Assembly: GCA_964495595.1 (NCBI GenBank)
Contig: CAZBWH010000008.1
Span: 1-59,166, forward strand
Source of the DNA: CALMFQ01 sp964495595
Lineage (GTDB): Bacteria > Pseudomonadota > Gammaproteobacteria > Burkholderiales > SCOH01
Reading direction: 5' to 3'
DNA length: 59,166 nt
Shown: positions 33,217 to 43,128 of the stretch, one piece after another
Layout: each line of letters starts with the position of its first letter
Position numbering within the stretch: the first letter of the stretch is position 1
The notes under the pieces: model-generated
What the model was told of the DNA's origin: nothing
What the model saw: only the letters and a program-made list of their open reading frames with translations
Database searches by the model: none
Translations under genes and position numbers: made by a program

Positions 33217-35136
33217 TCAGGGAACCGCCTCAGTCGCCGCACCCCGCGCCGGAATCACCCCCAGCCGGGTTTTCAGCGGCAACGCCTCGTGATTGAACAC
33301 CCGGGCGTAGTGCACGGCATTGGCCATCACTTTTTTCACGTAGTCGCGGGTTTCCTCAAACGGAATCGTCTCGGCGTAGATCGCGCCTTCCAGCGGCACT
33401 GCCGCCTGCCAGTTGCGCGCCCGGCCCGGCCCGGCGTTGTAAGCCGCGGTAGCCAGCACCGGCTGACCGGCCAGCGAATTCTGCACCGTTTTCAGGTAAA
33501 ACGTACCCAACTGCACATTGGTGCCCAGCTCGTTCACCATGCCCTGCTGAAAATGCTTCCAGCCCAGCTTGTGCGCCACCCAGCGCGCCGTGGCCGGCAT
33601 CAGCTGCATCAACCCCGACGCCCCGACCCCGGAACGCGCCGCCTGCACAAACCGGCTTTCCTGTCGCATCAGCCCGTACACCCACGCCTCGTCCAGCCCC
33701 TGCTGGCGGGCATACTCGCTCACCACCTCACGGTACGGGGCCAGATAGCGCAAGCTGAAATCATGCACGCTGACCGTGCGCTCGGCAGCGTAAATCGCCC
33801 GGTCGTACCAGCCCTCGCGGCTGGCGGTTTCAGCGGCAGCCAGCAATTGCGGGTCTTCCAGCCCGCGCATGCCCCAGTTCCACTCCCGCGTCGCCTCGCT
33901 GCGCCAGTCCAGCCGGTACAACGCCAGCGCCCGCTGCACACTGGGCAACTGCTGCACCCCGCGCAGATCGTTGTCAGACGGTTTGTAGCGCCCGGCAGCC
34001 GTGTCGATCACACTGCCCAGCTCTTCGCGGGCCAGGAGGCCGTAGAAATGATGCTCGGCCGACAGCGGCGCCAGAATCTGGTTGGCCTCCGGCAGGCGTT
34101 GCTGCTGCTTCAATGCCCGCGCCTTCCAGTAACGCCAGGCAGACTCGCCCTGCTGACCGGCTGGCATGCCGTCGATCGCGGCCAGCACGGCCGGCCAGTC
34201 GAGCTGGCGCAGCGCAGCGCGCACCCGCCATTCCAGCGCAGCCTTGTCCAGCCGTGTCGCGCCGGCCTCGCGGAACCAGTCGACCGCCTGCGGGTGATGA
34301 CGGCGTGCCGCCGCCAGCGCGATCTGTGCCCAGCCGTACTGGCGATCGCCGTCGCTGAGCTTGCCGGCCATCGGACGCCAGTACTCCAACGCCAGATCAA
34401 CATCGGTACGCGCCACGCGGTACACAGCGAAAATCGCCAGCTCACGGTCGGCACGCTGCTGCAGGTCGAACGCATATTTTTTCAGCGCCAGCGACGGGTT
34501 GCCGGTTACGATCTCCAGCTGCCGCGCCACGATCGCCTCGCTGGCTGGCAACTGCGCCATCAGCCGTTTCACCAGCGCCGGGTTGTTAACCTCCAGCGCC
34601 AGCCGGGCCCGCTCCCACACATCGTCACGCCCCAGCAACTGCGCTTGCCGCAATTGTTCGAACAACGGAGAGCAGGATTCCGGCAGCTCCTTGCCGCTGA
34701 ACCACTTCTGCTTGGCCAGCGTCAGCGCCTCCGGCTCCTGTCGGGCCGACCGGGCGCGCAACTGGTAACACTCCAGCTCGGCATCCGGATTGACCAGCAC
34801 CGGAAATTCTGCAGCAAAGACATCCCAGCGTTCGGCCTTGCCCAGCGCTTTCAGCCAGTCGCTGCGCAACCGTTCGGCCAGCAGGCTGCCGGGGAAAGTC
34901 TGCAGAAAATTGCGGATTGGCGCATCGCCCACCGTGTCGATCTGCGCACTAAGCAGCCAGTAGCGCGGATATACCTCCAGCGGATCGCCCTGCAGCCTGT
35001 CGGCAAGCCGCGCCAGTTTATCCAGATCGCGGCTGCGCACCGCCTCGCGGGCAGCATCCAGATCTGCCCTGGCCGCAGCGCCAGCCAACGGCACCGCAGC
35101 AAAAAATAACAACAGGCCAAGCCCAATTTGTTTCAT
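33217..35136 (-). CDS. slt: Soluble lytic murein transglycosylase
   Basis: A 639-residue periplasmic enzyme of the Slt70 family that cleaves peptidoglycan between MurNAc and GlcNAc, leaving 1,6-anhydro ends. After an N-terminal signal peptide (LGLLLFFAAVPLAGAA), a long superhelical alpha-repeat region (about 25-470) leads to the lysozyme-like catalytic domain near residues 480-620, with GLMRQESRF (catalytic Glu), GASGLMQLMPATA and AYNAGPGRARNW. Length is typical. It is divergent from the dehydrogenase gene with a 102-bp gap. Confidence 0.95.
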   Translation of the reverse strand: MKQIGLGLLLFFAAVPLAGAAARADLDAAREAVRSRDLDKLARLADRLQGDPLEVYPRYWLLSAQIDTVGDAPIRNFLQTFPGSLLAERLRSDWLKALGKAERWDVFAAEFPVLVNPDAELECYQLRARSARQEPEALTLAKQKWFSGKELPESCSPLFEQLRQAQLLGRDDVWERARLALEVNNPALVKRLMAQLPASEAIVARQLEIVTGNPSLALKKYAFDLQQRADRELAIFAVYRVARTDVDLALEYWRPMAGKLSDGDRQYGWAQIALAAARRHHPQAVDWFREAGATRLDKAALEWRVRAALRQLDWPAVLAAIDGMPAGQQGESAWRYWKARALKQQQRLPEANQILAPLSAEHHFYGLLAREELGSVIDTAAGRYKPSDNDLRGVQQLPSVQRALALYRLDWRSEATREWNWGMRGLEDPQLLAAAETASREGWYDRAIYAAERTVSVHDFSLRYLAPYREVVSEYARQQGLDEAWVYGLMRQESRFVQAARSGVGASGLMQLMPATARWVAHKLGWKHFQQGMVNELGTNVQLGTFYLKTVQNSLAGQPVLATAAYNAGPGRARNWQAAVPLEGAIYAETIPFEETRDYVKKVMANAVHYARVFNHEALPLKTRLGVIPARGAATEAVP

Positions 35137-35238
35137 CGGTCAGGTAAAATCGCGGGTTTCGTGGAATGTGGCGGATGCGGATGGCAATGGCACGAGCGTG
35201 CAAGTCGTCCGCCAGTCGCTCTGAAGGATAACACACGG

Positions 35239-36603
35239 ATGCCTTACGTCAGCCTCAATCCTGCCACCGGCGAGCAGTGGCAGTCATTGCCCTCTCTGGA
35301 CGCCGCCGGTCTTGACCTCACCCTGGCCCGCGTAGCTGCCGCACAACGCGACTGGGCCGGCATCGGCTTTGCCCGCCGGGGCGAATACCTGCGCCGCATC
35401 GCCCACTGCCTGGAACACGGCAAAGAGCGCTACGCCCGCCAGATCACGCTGGAAATGGGCAAGCTCAAGCGCGAAGCGATTGCCGAAGTAGAAAAGTCGG
35501 CCCTGGTCTGCCGCTACTACGCCGAGCAGGCCGAGCGGCAACTCAGCCCCGAAACCCTGCCCTCCGACGCCAGCCACAGCTACGTGCTGTTTCAGCCACT
35601 GGGGGTGCTGCTGGGCGTGATGCCGTGGAATTATCCTTACTGGCAGGTGTTTCGCTACGTCGCCCCGGCGCTGATGGCTGGCAACGCCTGCGTGCTCAAA
35701 CATGCGTCCAACGTGCCGCAATGTGCGCTGGAAATCGAACAAATCTGCCGCGATGCCGGCCTGCCCGACGACGTATTCCGCACCCTGCTGATCGACTCGC
35801 CGCTGGTTGCCCAGGCGATTGCCTCGCCGCATGTTCACGCTGTTACATTCACCGGCTCGGAAGCCGCAGGCCGCCAGGTGGCCGCCGCCGCCGGGCTGGC
35901 CATGAAAAAATCGGTACTGGAGCTGGGCGGCTCCGATCCGTTCGTAGTGCTGGCCGATGCCGACCTGGACTGGGCCATCGCGCAGGCGATTCCGGCCCGG
36001 TTTACCAACGCCGGTCAGTCGTGCATTTCCGCCAAGCGCTTTATCGTGCTGCCCGAGATTGCCGACCGGTTCGTCGAGCAGTTGCAGGCAGCGATCAGCC
36101 AGCTACGCTGCGGCGATCCGTTTGACGACGCCACCACGCTGGCACCGATGGCCCGCACCGACCTGCGCGACGAACTGCACCTGCAGGTGCAGCAATCGAT
36201 TGCCGCCGGTGCGCGCCCCTTGCTCGGCTGCGCCCCGCTGGACGGCCCCGGCGCCTTCTACGCCCCGTCGCTGCTCGACGACGTTCGCCCCGGCATGCGC
36301 GCCTACGACGAGGAAATTTTCGGCCCGGTGGCGCTGGTACTGCGGGCGCGGGATGAAAACGACGCCATCCGGATGGCCAACGACACCCGGTTCGGCCTGG
36401 GCAGCAGCCTGTGGAGCCGCGACCTCGACCGCGCTGCCGAGCTGGCCACCCGCATCGACGCCGGCAATACCTACATCAACAGTCTGGTCAAATCCGACCC
36501 CCGGCTGCCGTTCGGCGGCGTCAAGGCCTCCGGCTACGGTCGCGAGCTATCGGCGTACGGCATCCGTGAATTCGTCAACCTGAAAACAGTATGGATACGG
36601 TAG
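35239..36603 (+). CDS. Aldehyde dehydrogenase, succinate-semialdehyde dehydrogenase type
   Basis: A 454-residue aldehyde dehydrogenase. MPWNYPYWQVFR, FTGSEAAGRQVAAAAG, the catalytic Glu228 in LELGGSDPF and the nucleophile Cys262 in NAGQSCISAKR are in place. The short N-terminus (SLNPATGEQ) and length fit the Sad-type NAD+-dependent succinate-semialdehyde dehydrogenases used in GABA or arginine/putrescine breakdown, but no other gene of such a pathway is nearby, so the substrate is inferred. I chose the ATG at 35239, with AAGGA upstream; an earlier ATG at 35128 lies inside the slt start region. Confidence 0.92.
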   Translation: MPYVSLNPATGEQWQSLPSLDAAGLDLTLARVAAAQRDWAGIGFARRGEYLRRIAHCLEHGKERYARQITLEMGKLKREAIAEVEKSALVCRYYAEQAERQLSPETLPSDASHSYVLFQPLGVLLGVMPWNYPYWQVFRYVAPALMAGNACVLKHASNVPQCALEIEQICRDAGLPDDVFRTLLIDSPLVAQAIASPHVHAVTFTGSEAAGRQVAAAAGLAMKKSVLELGGSDPFVVLADADLDWAIAQAIPARFTNAGQSCISAKRFIVLPEIADRFVEQLQAAISQLRCGDPFDDATTLAPMARTDLRDELHLQVQQSIAAGARPLLGCAPLDGPGAFYAPSLLDDVRPGMRAYDEEIFGPVALVLRARDENDAIRMANDTRFGLGSSLWSRDLDRAAELATRIDAGNTYINSLVKSDPRLPFGGVKASGYGRELSAYGIREFVNLKTVWIR

Positions 36604-36750
36604 CACCGGGCAAGCAGGCAATGGCTGGCGAAGCACGACAACAGATTTTTACAATACGCCACCGGCGCGACACAAACCGCTAACACCCTGCAGCGAAGAT
36701 GGGTCCAGCGGGGCAAGCCGCCCCGCCAATTCAGGCAAAGGAGAAACATC

Positions 36751-37059
36751 ATGCTGAAAACGGCTTCCCTGCTGCTGATCGCCGGCGCCACGCTGGCCAG
36801 CGGCGCCACGCTGGCCGACTCGGTCAACCACCGCCAGCACAGGCAAGACAAACGGATCGCCCAAGGCATCCAGTCCGGCCAGCTCACCCGAAACGAAGCC
36901 CATACATTGCGCGAACAACGCCGGGCCATCCGCACCGAAGAACGCGCCTACCGCGCCGACGGCAAATTCACCCGGGCCGAACGCAAGGATGTACAGCAGG
37001 ATCTCAACCAGAGCAGCCGCGACATTTACCAACAGAAACACGACGCCGAGCACAGCTAA
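36751..37059 (+). CDS. Small secreted basic protein of unknown function
   Basis: A 102-residue protein with a signal peptide (LLLIAGATLASGATLA, cleavage near residue 22). The mature part is almost wholly helical and charged: RIAQGIQSGQLTRNEAHTL, then REQRRAIRTEERAYRADGKF, then TRAERKDVQQDLNQ. The stretch DGKFTRAE has an EF-hand-like look but lacks the full calcium loop. I recall similar periplasmic proteins in many proteobacteria, all uncharacterised. AAGGAG precedes the ATG. Confidence 0.75.
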   Translation: MLKTASLLLIAGATLASGATLADSVNHRQHRQDKRIAQGIQSGQLTRNEAHTLREQRRAIRTEERAYRADGKFTRAERKDVQQDLNQSSRDIYQQKHDAEHS

Positions 37060-37111
37060 ACGGCGCCGCGCCAGACACCGCGCCAGATGCGGCATGCAGA
37101 CGGCCTGTACA

Positions 37112-37140
37112 CCGCATCCAGCCTGCCTTGCAGGCCAGCA
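37112..37140. repeat. Partial REP-like element
   Basis: CCGCATCCAGCCTG (37112-37125) is identical to 31926-31939 and is followed by CCTTGCAGGCCAG, a degenerate version of the GGCCTGCAGGCC palindrome. It fills the gap between two convergent genes. Confidence 0.45.
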
Positions 37141-37488
37141 TCATTTCAGCCAGGCCGACACGCCGCCGTGCTTGTAGCATGCACCGTTCTTGCCGGGAAA
37201 ACCGTACGTTCCATCCATGCAGCGCGCCGTCGCGCCGGACGGCTTGTTCGGATCAACCAGTGTCGGCGCCTTGGAAAACTCCTGGTACAACTGCTGATAC
37301 TGACCCGACTCCTTGCCGGTCGACAGCTTGCCCGCCGGCTTTTTCTCGCGCCCCCCCTTGCCCACCGTCAGCTCGACCGCCTTGGGCTGAACCGTTGGCT
37401 GCACCGCCTCCAGCCCGGCCAGCTCAAACTCACTGGCATGGGCCGCCAGCGCCAGCCAACCGGCCAGCCACACTCCGCACCGTCTCAT
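37141..37488 (-). CDS. DUF3761-domain secreted protein
   Basis: A 115-residue protein with a signal peptide (WLAGWLALAAHA, cleavage near residue 18). The last ~35 residues (GATARCMDGTYGFPGKNGAC, then YKHGGVSAWL) match the DUF3761 pattern: two cysteines that probably form a disulfide and a conserved HGGV. The middle is a low-complexity Lys/Gly-rich linker. Function unknown. GAGAG precedes the ATG. Confidence 0.8.
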   Translation of the reverse strand: MRRCGVWLAGWLALAAHASEFELAGLEAVQPTVQPKAVELTVGKGGREKKPAGKLSTGKESGQYQQLYQEFSKAPTLVDPNKPSGATARCMDGTYGFPGKNGACYKHGGVSAWLK

Positions 37489-37570
37489 TTCATTCTCTCG
37501 TCATAAATGGTATGCCCGCCAAGATACAAGGCCCACCCGGTTCCGGCAAGCGCGCCAGCCCCATCCTGAA

Positions 37571-38917
37571 TTACTTGCCAATGCAAAACCGGCTGAATAT
37601 CTCGCCCAGCAAATCGTCGGCACTGAATTCGCCGGTAATCCCGGACAGCGCGTGCTGCGCCAGTCGCAGTTCTTCGGCAAATAACTCGATCTGCTGCCAG
37701 TTCTGATGCGCGGTTTCCAGGCTCTGCCGCGCCTGGTGAATCGCGTTCAGATGCCGCTCGCGCGCCATGAATATGCCTTCTCCCTCGCTGCGATATCCCA
37801 CCGCCTGCAACAACTGCTGGCGCAGCAGATCGACGCCGCGATGCTGCCTGGCCGACAGATACACCACCGGAATCCCGTCCAGTTCACTCAGGCCCGGCTG
37901 CTCGCCGGAGAGGTCAATCTTGTTGAATACCTTCAGCAACTTCAGCCCGGCCGGCAGCCGTTGCAGAATCGCCGCTTCCGCATCGGTCAGGCCGTGGCGC
38001 GAATCCAGCAACAGCAGCGCGATATCGGCCTTGTCGATGGCTTTCCAGGTGCGCTCGATGCCGATTTGCTCCACCTGATCGGTGGTTTCGCGCAGCCCGG
38101 CGGTGTCGATGATGTGCATCGGCACCCCGTCGATGTGGATCAGCTCGCGGATCGTGTCGCGGGTGGTGCCGGCAATATCAGTCACAATCGCCACCTCATC
38201 GCCCGCCAGCGCATTCATCAGGCTCGATTTGCCGACATTCGGCTGGCCGATCAAGGCAACGTGAATGCCCTCGCGCAGAATCGCCCCCTGCCGCGCCGTC
38301 TGCAGCACCCGCGCCAGTTGCTGCATGATGCCTTGCAGCTTGCCAACCGCGTTGGCCGCTTCAAGAAAGTCGATATCTTCTTCGGGGAAATCCAGCGTCG
38401 CTTCCACCAGCATGCGCAGGTTGATCAACTGCTCCACCAGCGCCGTCACCTCGGTGGAAAACGCCCCCTGCAGCGAACGCACCGCCGAACGCGCCGCCTG
38501 CTCCGAACTGGCATCGATCAAATCCGCCACTGCCTCGGCCTGCGCCAGATCCAGCTTGTCGTTGAGAAAGGCGCGCTTGGTGAATTCCCCCGGCTCCGCC
38601 AGCCGCGCGCCCAGCTCCACGCAGCGCTGCAACAACAGCCGCATGATCACCGGCCCGCCATGCCCCTGCAGCTCCAGCACATCCTCGCCGGTAAACGAAG
38701 CAGGGCCGGGAAAATACAAGGCCAGCCCCTGATCCAGCACTGCCCCATCGGCTGCCTTGAAGTTGGCGTACGTCGCGTAACGCGGCTGCGGCAGCTTGCC
38801 GATGATCGCCTCGGCCAACGGTTTTAAATCCGCGCCGGAAATCCGGATCACGCCGACGCCCCCGCGACCGGGAGCGGTGGCGATGGCCGCGATGGTGTCT
38901 TTGGTCAATAAAGTCAT
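37571..38917 (-). CDS. mnmE: tRNA uridine-5-carboxymethylaminomethyl modification GTPase MnmE
   Basis: MnmE (TrmE) is the GTPase partner of MnmG in wobble-uridine modification. From ATG 38917 the protein has 448 residues: an N-terminal formyl-THF-binding domain (DTIAAIATAPGRGGVGVIRI), a central helical domain into which the G domain is inserted (GQPNVGKSSLMN, DIAGTTRD, DTAGLR), and the C-terminal catalytic Cys motif FCIGK. An open frame extends 27 codons further upstream but is not family-like. It is commonly near yidC; here an ~12-kb block separates the two. Confidence 0.97.
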   Translation of the reverse strand: MTLLTKDTIAAIATAPGRGGVGVIRISGADLKPLAEAIIGKLPQPRYATYANFKAADGAVLDQGLALYFPGPASFTGEDVLELQGHGGPVIMRLLLQRCVELGARLAEPGEFTKRAFLNDKLDLAQAEAVADLIDASSEQAARSAVRSLQGAFSTEVTALVEQLINLRMLVEATLDFPEEDIDFLEAANAVGKLQGIMQQLARVLQTARQGAILREGIHVALIGQPNVGKSSLMNALAGDEVAIVTDIAGTTRDTIRELIHIDGVPMHIIDTAGLRETTDQVEQIGIERTWKAIDKADIALLLLDSRHGLTDAEAAILQRLPAGLKLLKVFNKIDLSGEQPGLSELDGIPVVYLSARQHRGVDLLRQQLLQAVGYRSEGEGIFMARERHLNAIHQARQSLETAHQNWQQIELFAEELRLAQHALSGITGEFSADDLLGEIFSRFCIGK

Positions 38918-39271
38918 AGGCTTATCTTGGTTGCACTGCGCAAGGCGGCTATTGTAGGTGGGGGCATCGGCAAAGCCAAGCGGCGGGCCGCATGCCAACC
39001 GTCCTGATCATGCTGACCATGCCGGACAATGCGCCTCGCCTGAGCCTTGCTGCCCTGGCTTGCCGCAACCACACACTGAAGACCCCGTCATCCACGGTCT
39101 GCGGTCTGTCGGAATATCTTACAGCCTGGTGCACCTGGCCCGTGCGCCAAGGGTCATTCTTATTTGAAAACTGTCACTTGCGAACACGGGCATACATTTT
39201 GCTTTCAGAGCATCCAACCCCCAGCCGAATGGCGGGACCCGATTCACATTTTCAGCATAAGGAAACTCAAA
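38918..39271. other. Intergenic region between mnmE and the PEP-CTERM gene
   Basis: A 354-bp divergent gap. I see no convincing ORF, tRNA or strong hairpin. It should hold the promoters of mnmE and of the PEP-CTERM gene; the A/T-rich stretch at about 39150-39170 is the most promoter-like, but I cannot place -35 and -10 boxes with confidence. Confidence 0.5.
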
Positions 39272-40261
39272 ATGGCCCTGTTACGTAAATTGGCAATCAG
39301 CCTTGCTGCCTTTGGCTGCCTGGCAGCAGGAAGCGCCCAGGCATCGCTGGTTGCATTCCAGCAATACACCGGCCACGTTGGCTACTCGGCAGACGGCTTT
39401 GGCTCGACCGGACAAAGCGGAACCATTTCTGCTTCGGTGCCGCTTGGATCCACGGTGCTGGCGGCGTACTTGTATACCTCGACATACTACAACACGGACT
39501 TGTCAGGCGTGGGGGGCACGCTCAATGGCGTGGCGCTTTCCAGCCTCGCCTCGCTGGGCACAAACCTGGTCGCCAACCTGACTGCCGGTCGTTACGATGT
39601 CACCAGCATCGTCAAGCCGGTTATTGATAGCGGAGCGGGCGGCGTGTACGACTTCCGCGTCACCGAAACCTCAAGCAGCCAGGATGGCGAAGCGCTGGTG
39701 GTGGTGTATTCCAACCCACTGCTGTCGTTCAGCACCGTAGGGGTGCTGGATGGCTTCGCCTCGTCAACCGGCGATACCACCTCGATCAACTTTGCCTCGG
39801 GGCTGAACCCTGCCGCGCCAGGTTTCTTTGCCGAACTGGCTCTGGGCATCGGATTCAGCTGCTGCAGTTCCCAGCGCTCGACCGTCGCGGTCAATGGCAC
39901 AATCATGACCACGAACGCCGGCAACAACGATGACGGGGTTGGCTCGGTTGCCAACGGCCAATTGATTACAGTGGGTGGATTCAACGATCCGTACTCGCCG
40001 GCCAATCCCTCCTACACCAATGACCACGAGCGTTACAACCTGGTGCCGTACATCCAGAATGGCGACACCAGCATCGTTATCGACACCGTCAACCCGTCGA
40101 ACGACGACAATATCTTCCTCGCGTTGGTGCATGTCTCTGGTGCAGCAGGCGTTAACAGCGCCCCGGTCGGTTCTGTTCCCGAACCCGGCTCACTCGCCCT
40201 GATCGGCCTGTCGCTGGCCGGACTGGCCGGCGTTCGCCGCTGGAGCCAGGCCGCGAAGTAA
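39272..40261 (+). CDS. PEP-CTERM sorting-domain exported protein
   Basis: A 329-residue exported protein. A signal peptide (LAISLAAFGCLAAGSAQA) is followed by a Gly/Ser/Thr/Asn-rich beta-type body and a C-terminal PEP-CTERM tag: VPEPGSLALIGLSLAGLAG and a final RR basic cluster. Such tags are recognised by exosortase (EpsH), which is tied to exopolysaccharide export; no exosortase gene is in this window. I chose the ATG at 39272 with AAGGA upstream over an earlier ATG at 39164. Function of the body is unknown; surface or matrix protein is the likely role. Confidence 0.9.
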   Translation: MALLRKLAISLAAFGCLAAGSAQASLVAFQQYTGHVGYSADGFGSTGQSGTISASVPLGSTVLAAYLYTSTYYNTDLSGVGGTLNGVALSSLASLGTNLVANLTAGRYDVTSIVKPVIDSGAGGVYDFRVTETSSSQDGEALVVVYSNPLLSFSTVGVLDGFASSTGDTTSINFASGLNPAAPGFFAELALGIGFSCCSSQRSTVAVNGTIMTTNAGNNDDGVGSVANGQLITVGGFNDPYSPANPSYTNDHERYNLVPYIQNGDTSIVIDTVNPSNDDNIFLALVHVSGAAGVNSAPVGSVPEPGSLALIGLSLAGLAGVRRWSQAAK

Positions 40262-40272
40262 CCCCCCCATCG

Positions 40273-40376
40273 GTGGGCAGACCTGCCCACTACACAACGT
40301 CGGCCTGCGCACCGCTCTGGTATTGCCTCGCAGGCCGGCCTGCAGGCCAATACCAGAGCGGCTTGCAGGCCGATGC
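40273..40376. repeat. REP-like element with GGCCTGCAGGCC core and hairpin
   Basis: A GTGGGCA/TGCCCAC hairpin (40273-40290) that may end the PEP-CTERM transcript is followed by the palindrome GGCCTGCAGGCC (40337-40348) and a 24-bp tail (40353-40376) matching 31967-31990 with one mismatch. The tail reaches the stop codon of the convergent methyltransferase gene. Confidence 0.55.
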
Positions 40377-42999
40377 TATTTTCCCGCTGCGTCACTGCGC
40401 TGCAGATTGAGCGCCAGCAAACGCTGCAGGATGTCCTCGTCAGCCATGGCCGGGCTGTAGTCGTGCCAGCCGTAGGCGGCGGCTACGGCGGCGTCCAGCG
40501 CCTCATGCGCCTTGGCCAGCCACGCCGGGCGCGCGTTGTAGAGGTTGGTGAGGGTGCGTTTTTTCAGCTCGGCTTCAAAGCCGGCCTTGGGCAGCAGCCG
40601 GTCGGGGTAGCCCGGCACCACTTCCGGCACGCGCTCCACCCACTCCGGCGGATTCAGCCAGTTTTCACGCAAGGCATTCAGGCGCTGCGCCGCCTGGGCG
40701 ATGGCAAGCGCGGCGGNNNNNNNNNNNNNNNNNNNNNNNNNNNNNNNNNNNNNNNNNNNNNNNNNNNNNNNNNNNNNNNNNNNNNNNNNNNNNNNNNNNN
40801 NNNNNNNNNNNNNNNNTACAGCGCAGCAACGTCTTCCGGCATGTCTGTGCCAAAATCGATCACCCACATATCGCGGGGCCGCCGGGTTAAATCCAAGGCG
40901 TTCCAAAGTGGCCGCAGCACATCGCTGTTGGGCTTGCCGTTTGGATTGCCATTGCGCATCAGCCATTCCCGCGCCAACGCGCCTTCAATATCTAGCGGGC
41001 CTTTCTTCGATGCGCCCATAAAACAAACGCCGATGTTTTCCTTTTGCGGCAACGCTGTAGTCAAATCTACGCCGTCCGCACCGCCGGCGGTCAAATCAGC
41101 GTTGATTCGCGCCACGGGCAGCCCATTCAATAGCAGGGGGGTATTGGTTGCATCGGCAGGCGGCGGGTTACGCGGCTCGCCGCTAACCCGCCCTACGGTT
41201 TCATTGTTGCCGAAACAAACCAGCGATACGCGCACCGCCGCGCCTTCGTTGACCCACGGCTCGTCGCTCCAGGCGTTGAAAATGCGCAGATCGGCAACAA
41301 TGGCGTCGAGCACTTTGCGGTTGGCGCCGCCACGGATCGAGTTGGTGGCAACCAGCCCGCAGCGCCGGCCGTGGCCGCTGGCGATGTGTTGCCTTGCCTT
41401 GTGGAACCAGTAACACACCAGATCGGCGCCGCCCGGCACATGCGGTTCGTAAAGCTGGTTGAGCGTATTGAAATAATCGCGGCCGAGTTCGCCGCTTTTT
41501 TTGCTGCCGCCGAGAAACGGCGGGTTGCCAACGATGGCTTCGGCTTGCGGCCAGTCGGCTGCCACATATTCACCTTGCCCGGCAGGGCTGGGGGTGATCA
41601 GCGCATCGCGGCATTCAATCGGATCGAGATTTTTCAGCACCGGGTTGGCCGGCACGGTGAAACCGTGTTCCAGCATCCACTGGATTTCGCCGATCCACAC
41701 CACCACCCGCGCCAGCTCGGCGGCGTAGGGGTTGAGTTCGATGCCGGCGACACATTCCGGGCCGAGCAGCGAGGCAAAGTCGTAGTGCAGGCCGAGTTGC
41801 TCGGCTTCCAGCATCACTTTGTGCTGCAGGTCTTTGAGGGTTTTCAGCGCCAGATAGAGAAAGTTGCCGCTGCCGCAGGCGGGGTCGAGCACGCGGAATG
41901 TGCGCAGGCGTTCGAGAAAGCCGTGGTAGAGCGCCTCGGCTTCCGGCTTGGCCTTTTTTGAGCCGGTGCCGCCTTTTTGCCAGAGGGCAATGCGGCTGGC
42001 GATGTGCGGCTTGATGGCGTCCCATTCGGCCAGCAGCGGTTGCTCTACCACCGGGCCGAGAATGCGACGGATCGAGCCGGCGTCGGTGTAGTGGGCGCCG
42101 AGCTGGCTGCGTTTGGCCGGGTCGAGGCCGCGTTCAAACAAGGTGCCGAAAATGGTCGGGTCGATCTGGCTCCAGTCGAGCCGGGCGGCGGCCAGCATGG
42201 CGTCGATGCCGGTGGACGGCAGCGGGAAGACATTGATCTCGGCAAACAGGCCACCGTTGAACCAGAGAATGTCGTGTTCGCCAAACGGCCCGCCCTGCTT
42301 CATCGCCGCAAACAGGCTGCTGAGGCGCGGCACGAAGGTTTCCGGGCGTTTGCCGGCGCTTTCCAGCAGGCGGGTAAACAGTCGGTCGGGCAGCAGGCCC
42401 ACGTCTTCGGCAAAGCAGGCAAACAGGCACTGGTTGAGAAAATGCGCAACAGCGTGCGGCTCGTGGCCGGCGGTGCGCAGGGTATCGGCCAGCTCGGCAA
42501 AGTGGCGCGCGGCATCTTCGGTGATGGCGGTGACAGTGCGGCCGGGCTTGAGTTGCTCCGGCTGGAAAAACAGCGCCTTGAGCTTGGCCAGATTGGCCGG
42601 GGTGGCCAGCTCGTCGATGGCGATGGTGTGCACATCGCTGACGGTGTTGGTGAAATTGGTGTGTATCTGGATGGTTTGAATGTCGCACACCACCAGCAGC
42701 GGCGGGTTGTCCAGCGCCAGTGCGTAACGCTGCACTTGTTGCAAGGCCTTGCCCAGATCGCGGCCGGGGCCTTTGTATTCGATGGCGAAATGGCCACGCT
42801 TGAACACATCGGCCCAGCCGTTGCCACCGCCGGTTTTGCCGGCGCCTTTTTCAAAACAGAAGTCACTGCCGTCCTTGTCGATATCGGCCGGCTTGGGGTG
42901 GTCGAGCAATTCACACAGGTCGAGAAAATGCTGCTGGTACAAGGCGCGCTCGGTGCCGGTCTGGCCGGCCCATTTGGCGATGAATTGTGCTGGAGTCAT
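40376..42999 (-). CDS. MmeI-like type IIL restriction-modification enzyme (interrupted by an assembly gap)
   Basis: A single-chain DNA adenine methyltransferase with a built-in nuclease. From ATG 42999 (MTPAQFIAKW), the N-terminal nuclease has Asp64, then Glu74-Tyr-Lys76, the D-X9-E-X-K spacing known from MmeI. A helical spacer is followed by the SAM motif DPACGSGNF (about 372-380) and the catalytic motif NPPF (492-495) of N6-adenine methyltransferases. The target-recognition region is cut by the run of Ns at 40717-40816, so its length is unknown; the C-terminal ~113 residues (RTLTNLYNARPAWLAKAHEA) resume in a matching frame. Such enzymes restrict foreign DNA and protect the host by one-strand methylation. 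Related methyltransferases of DISARM-type systems are an alternative, but no partner genes are seen. Confidence 0.85.
40717..40816. other. Assembly gap (100 Ns)
   Basis: A run of exactly 100 Ns within the MmeI-like gene; the round number suggests a scaffold gap of unknown true length. Reading frame and any insertion across it cannot be judged. Confidence 0.99.
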
Positions 43000-43081
43000 G
43001 GTGTGCAGTGCCTGCGATGCCGATCTGGCGGGCATTGTACGCTGGCGGCCCGGTGGTGTGGGGGGTGGGCCACAAAGCAAC

Positions 43082-43111
43082 AAGGCCCCTGCCGTTGCCG
43101 GCAGGGGCCTT
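43082..43111 (-). terminator. GC-rich hairpin between the small membrane gene and the MmeI-like gene
   Basis: AAGGCCCCTGCC (43082-43093) pairs with GGCAGGGGCCTT (43100-43111) in a nearly perfect 12-bp stem, 18 bp past the stop of the small gene. The following T content on the minus strand is modest, so it may be partial. Confidence 0.55.
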
Positions 43112-43128
43112 GTCTGGCTGAGGGTGGC

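Noticed and set aside
33289..35109. 606-codon open frame antisense to slt
   Set aside because: Arg/Gln/His-rich mirror sequence; the slt reading has a signal peptide and catalytic motifs.
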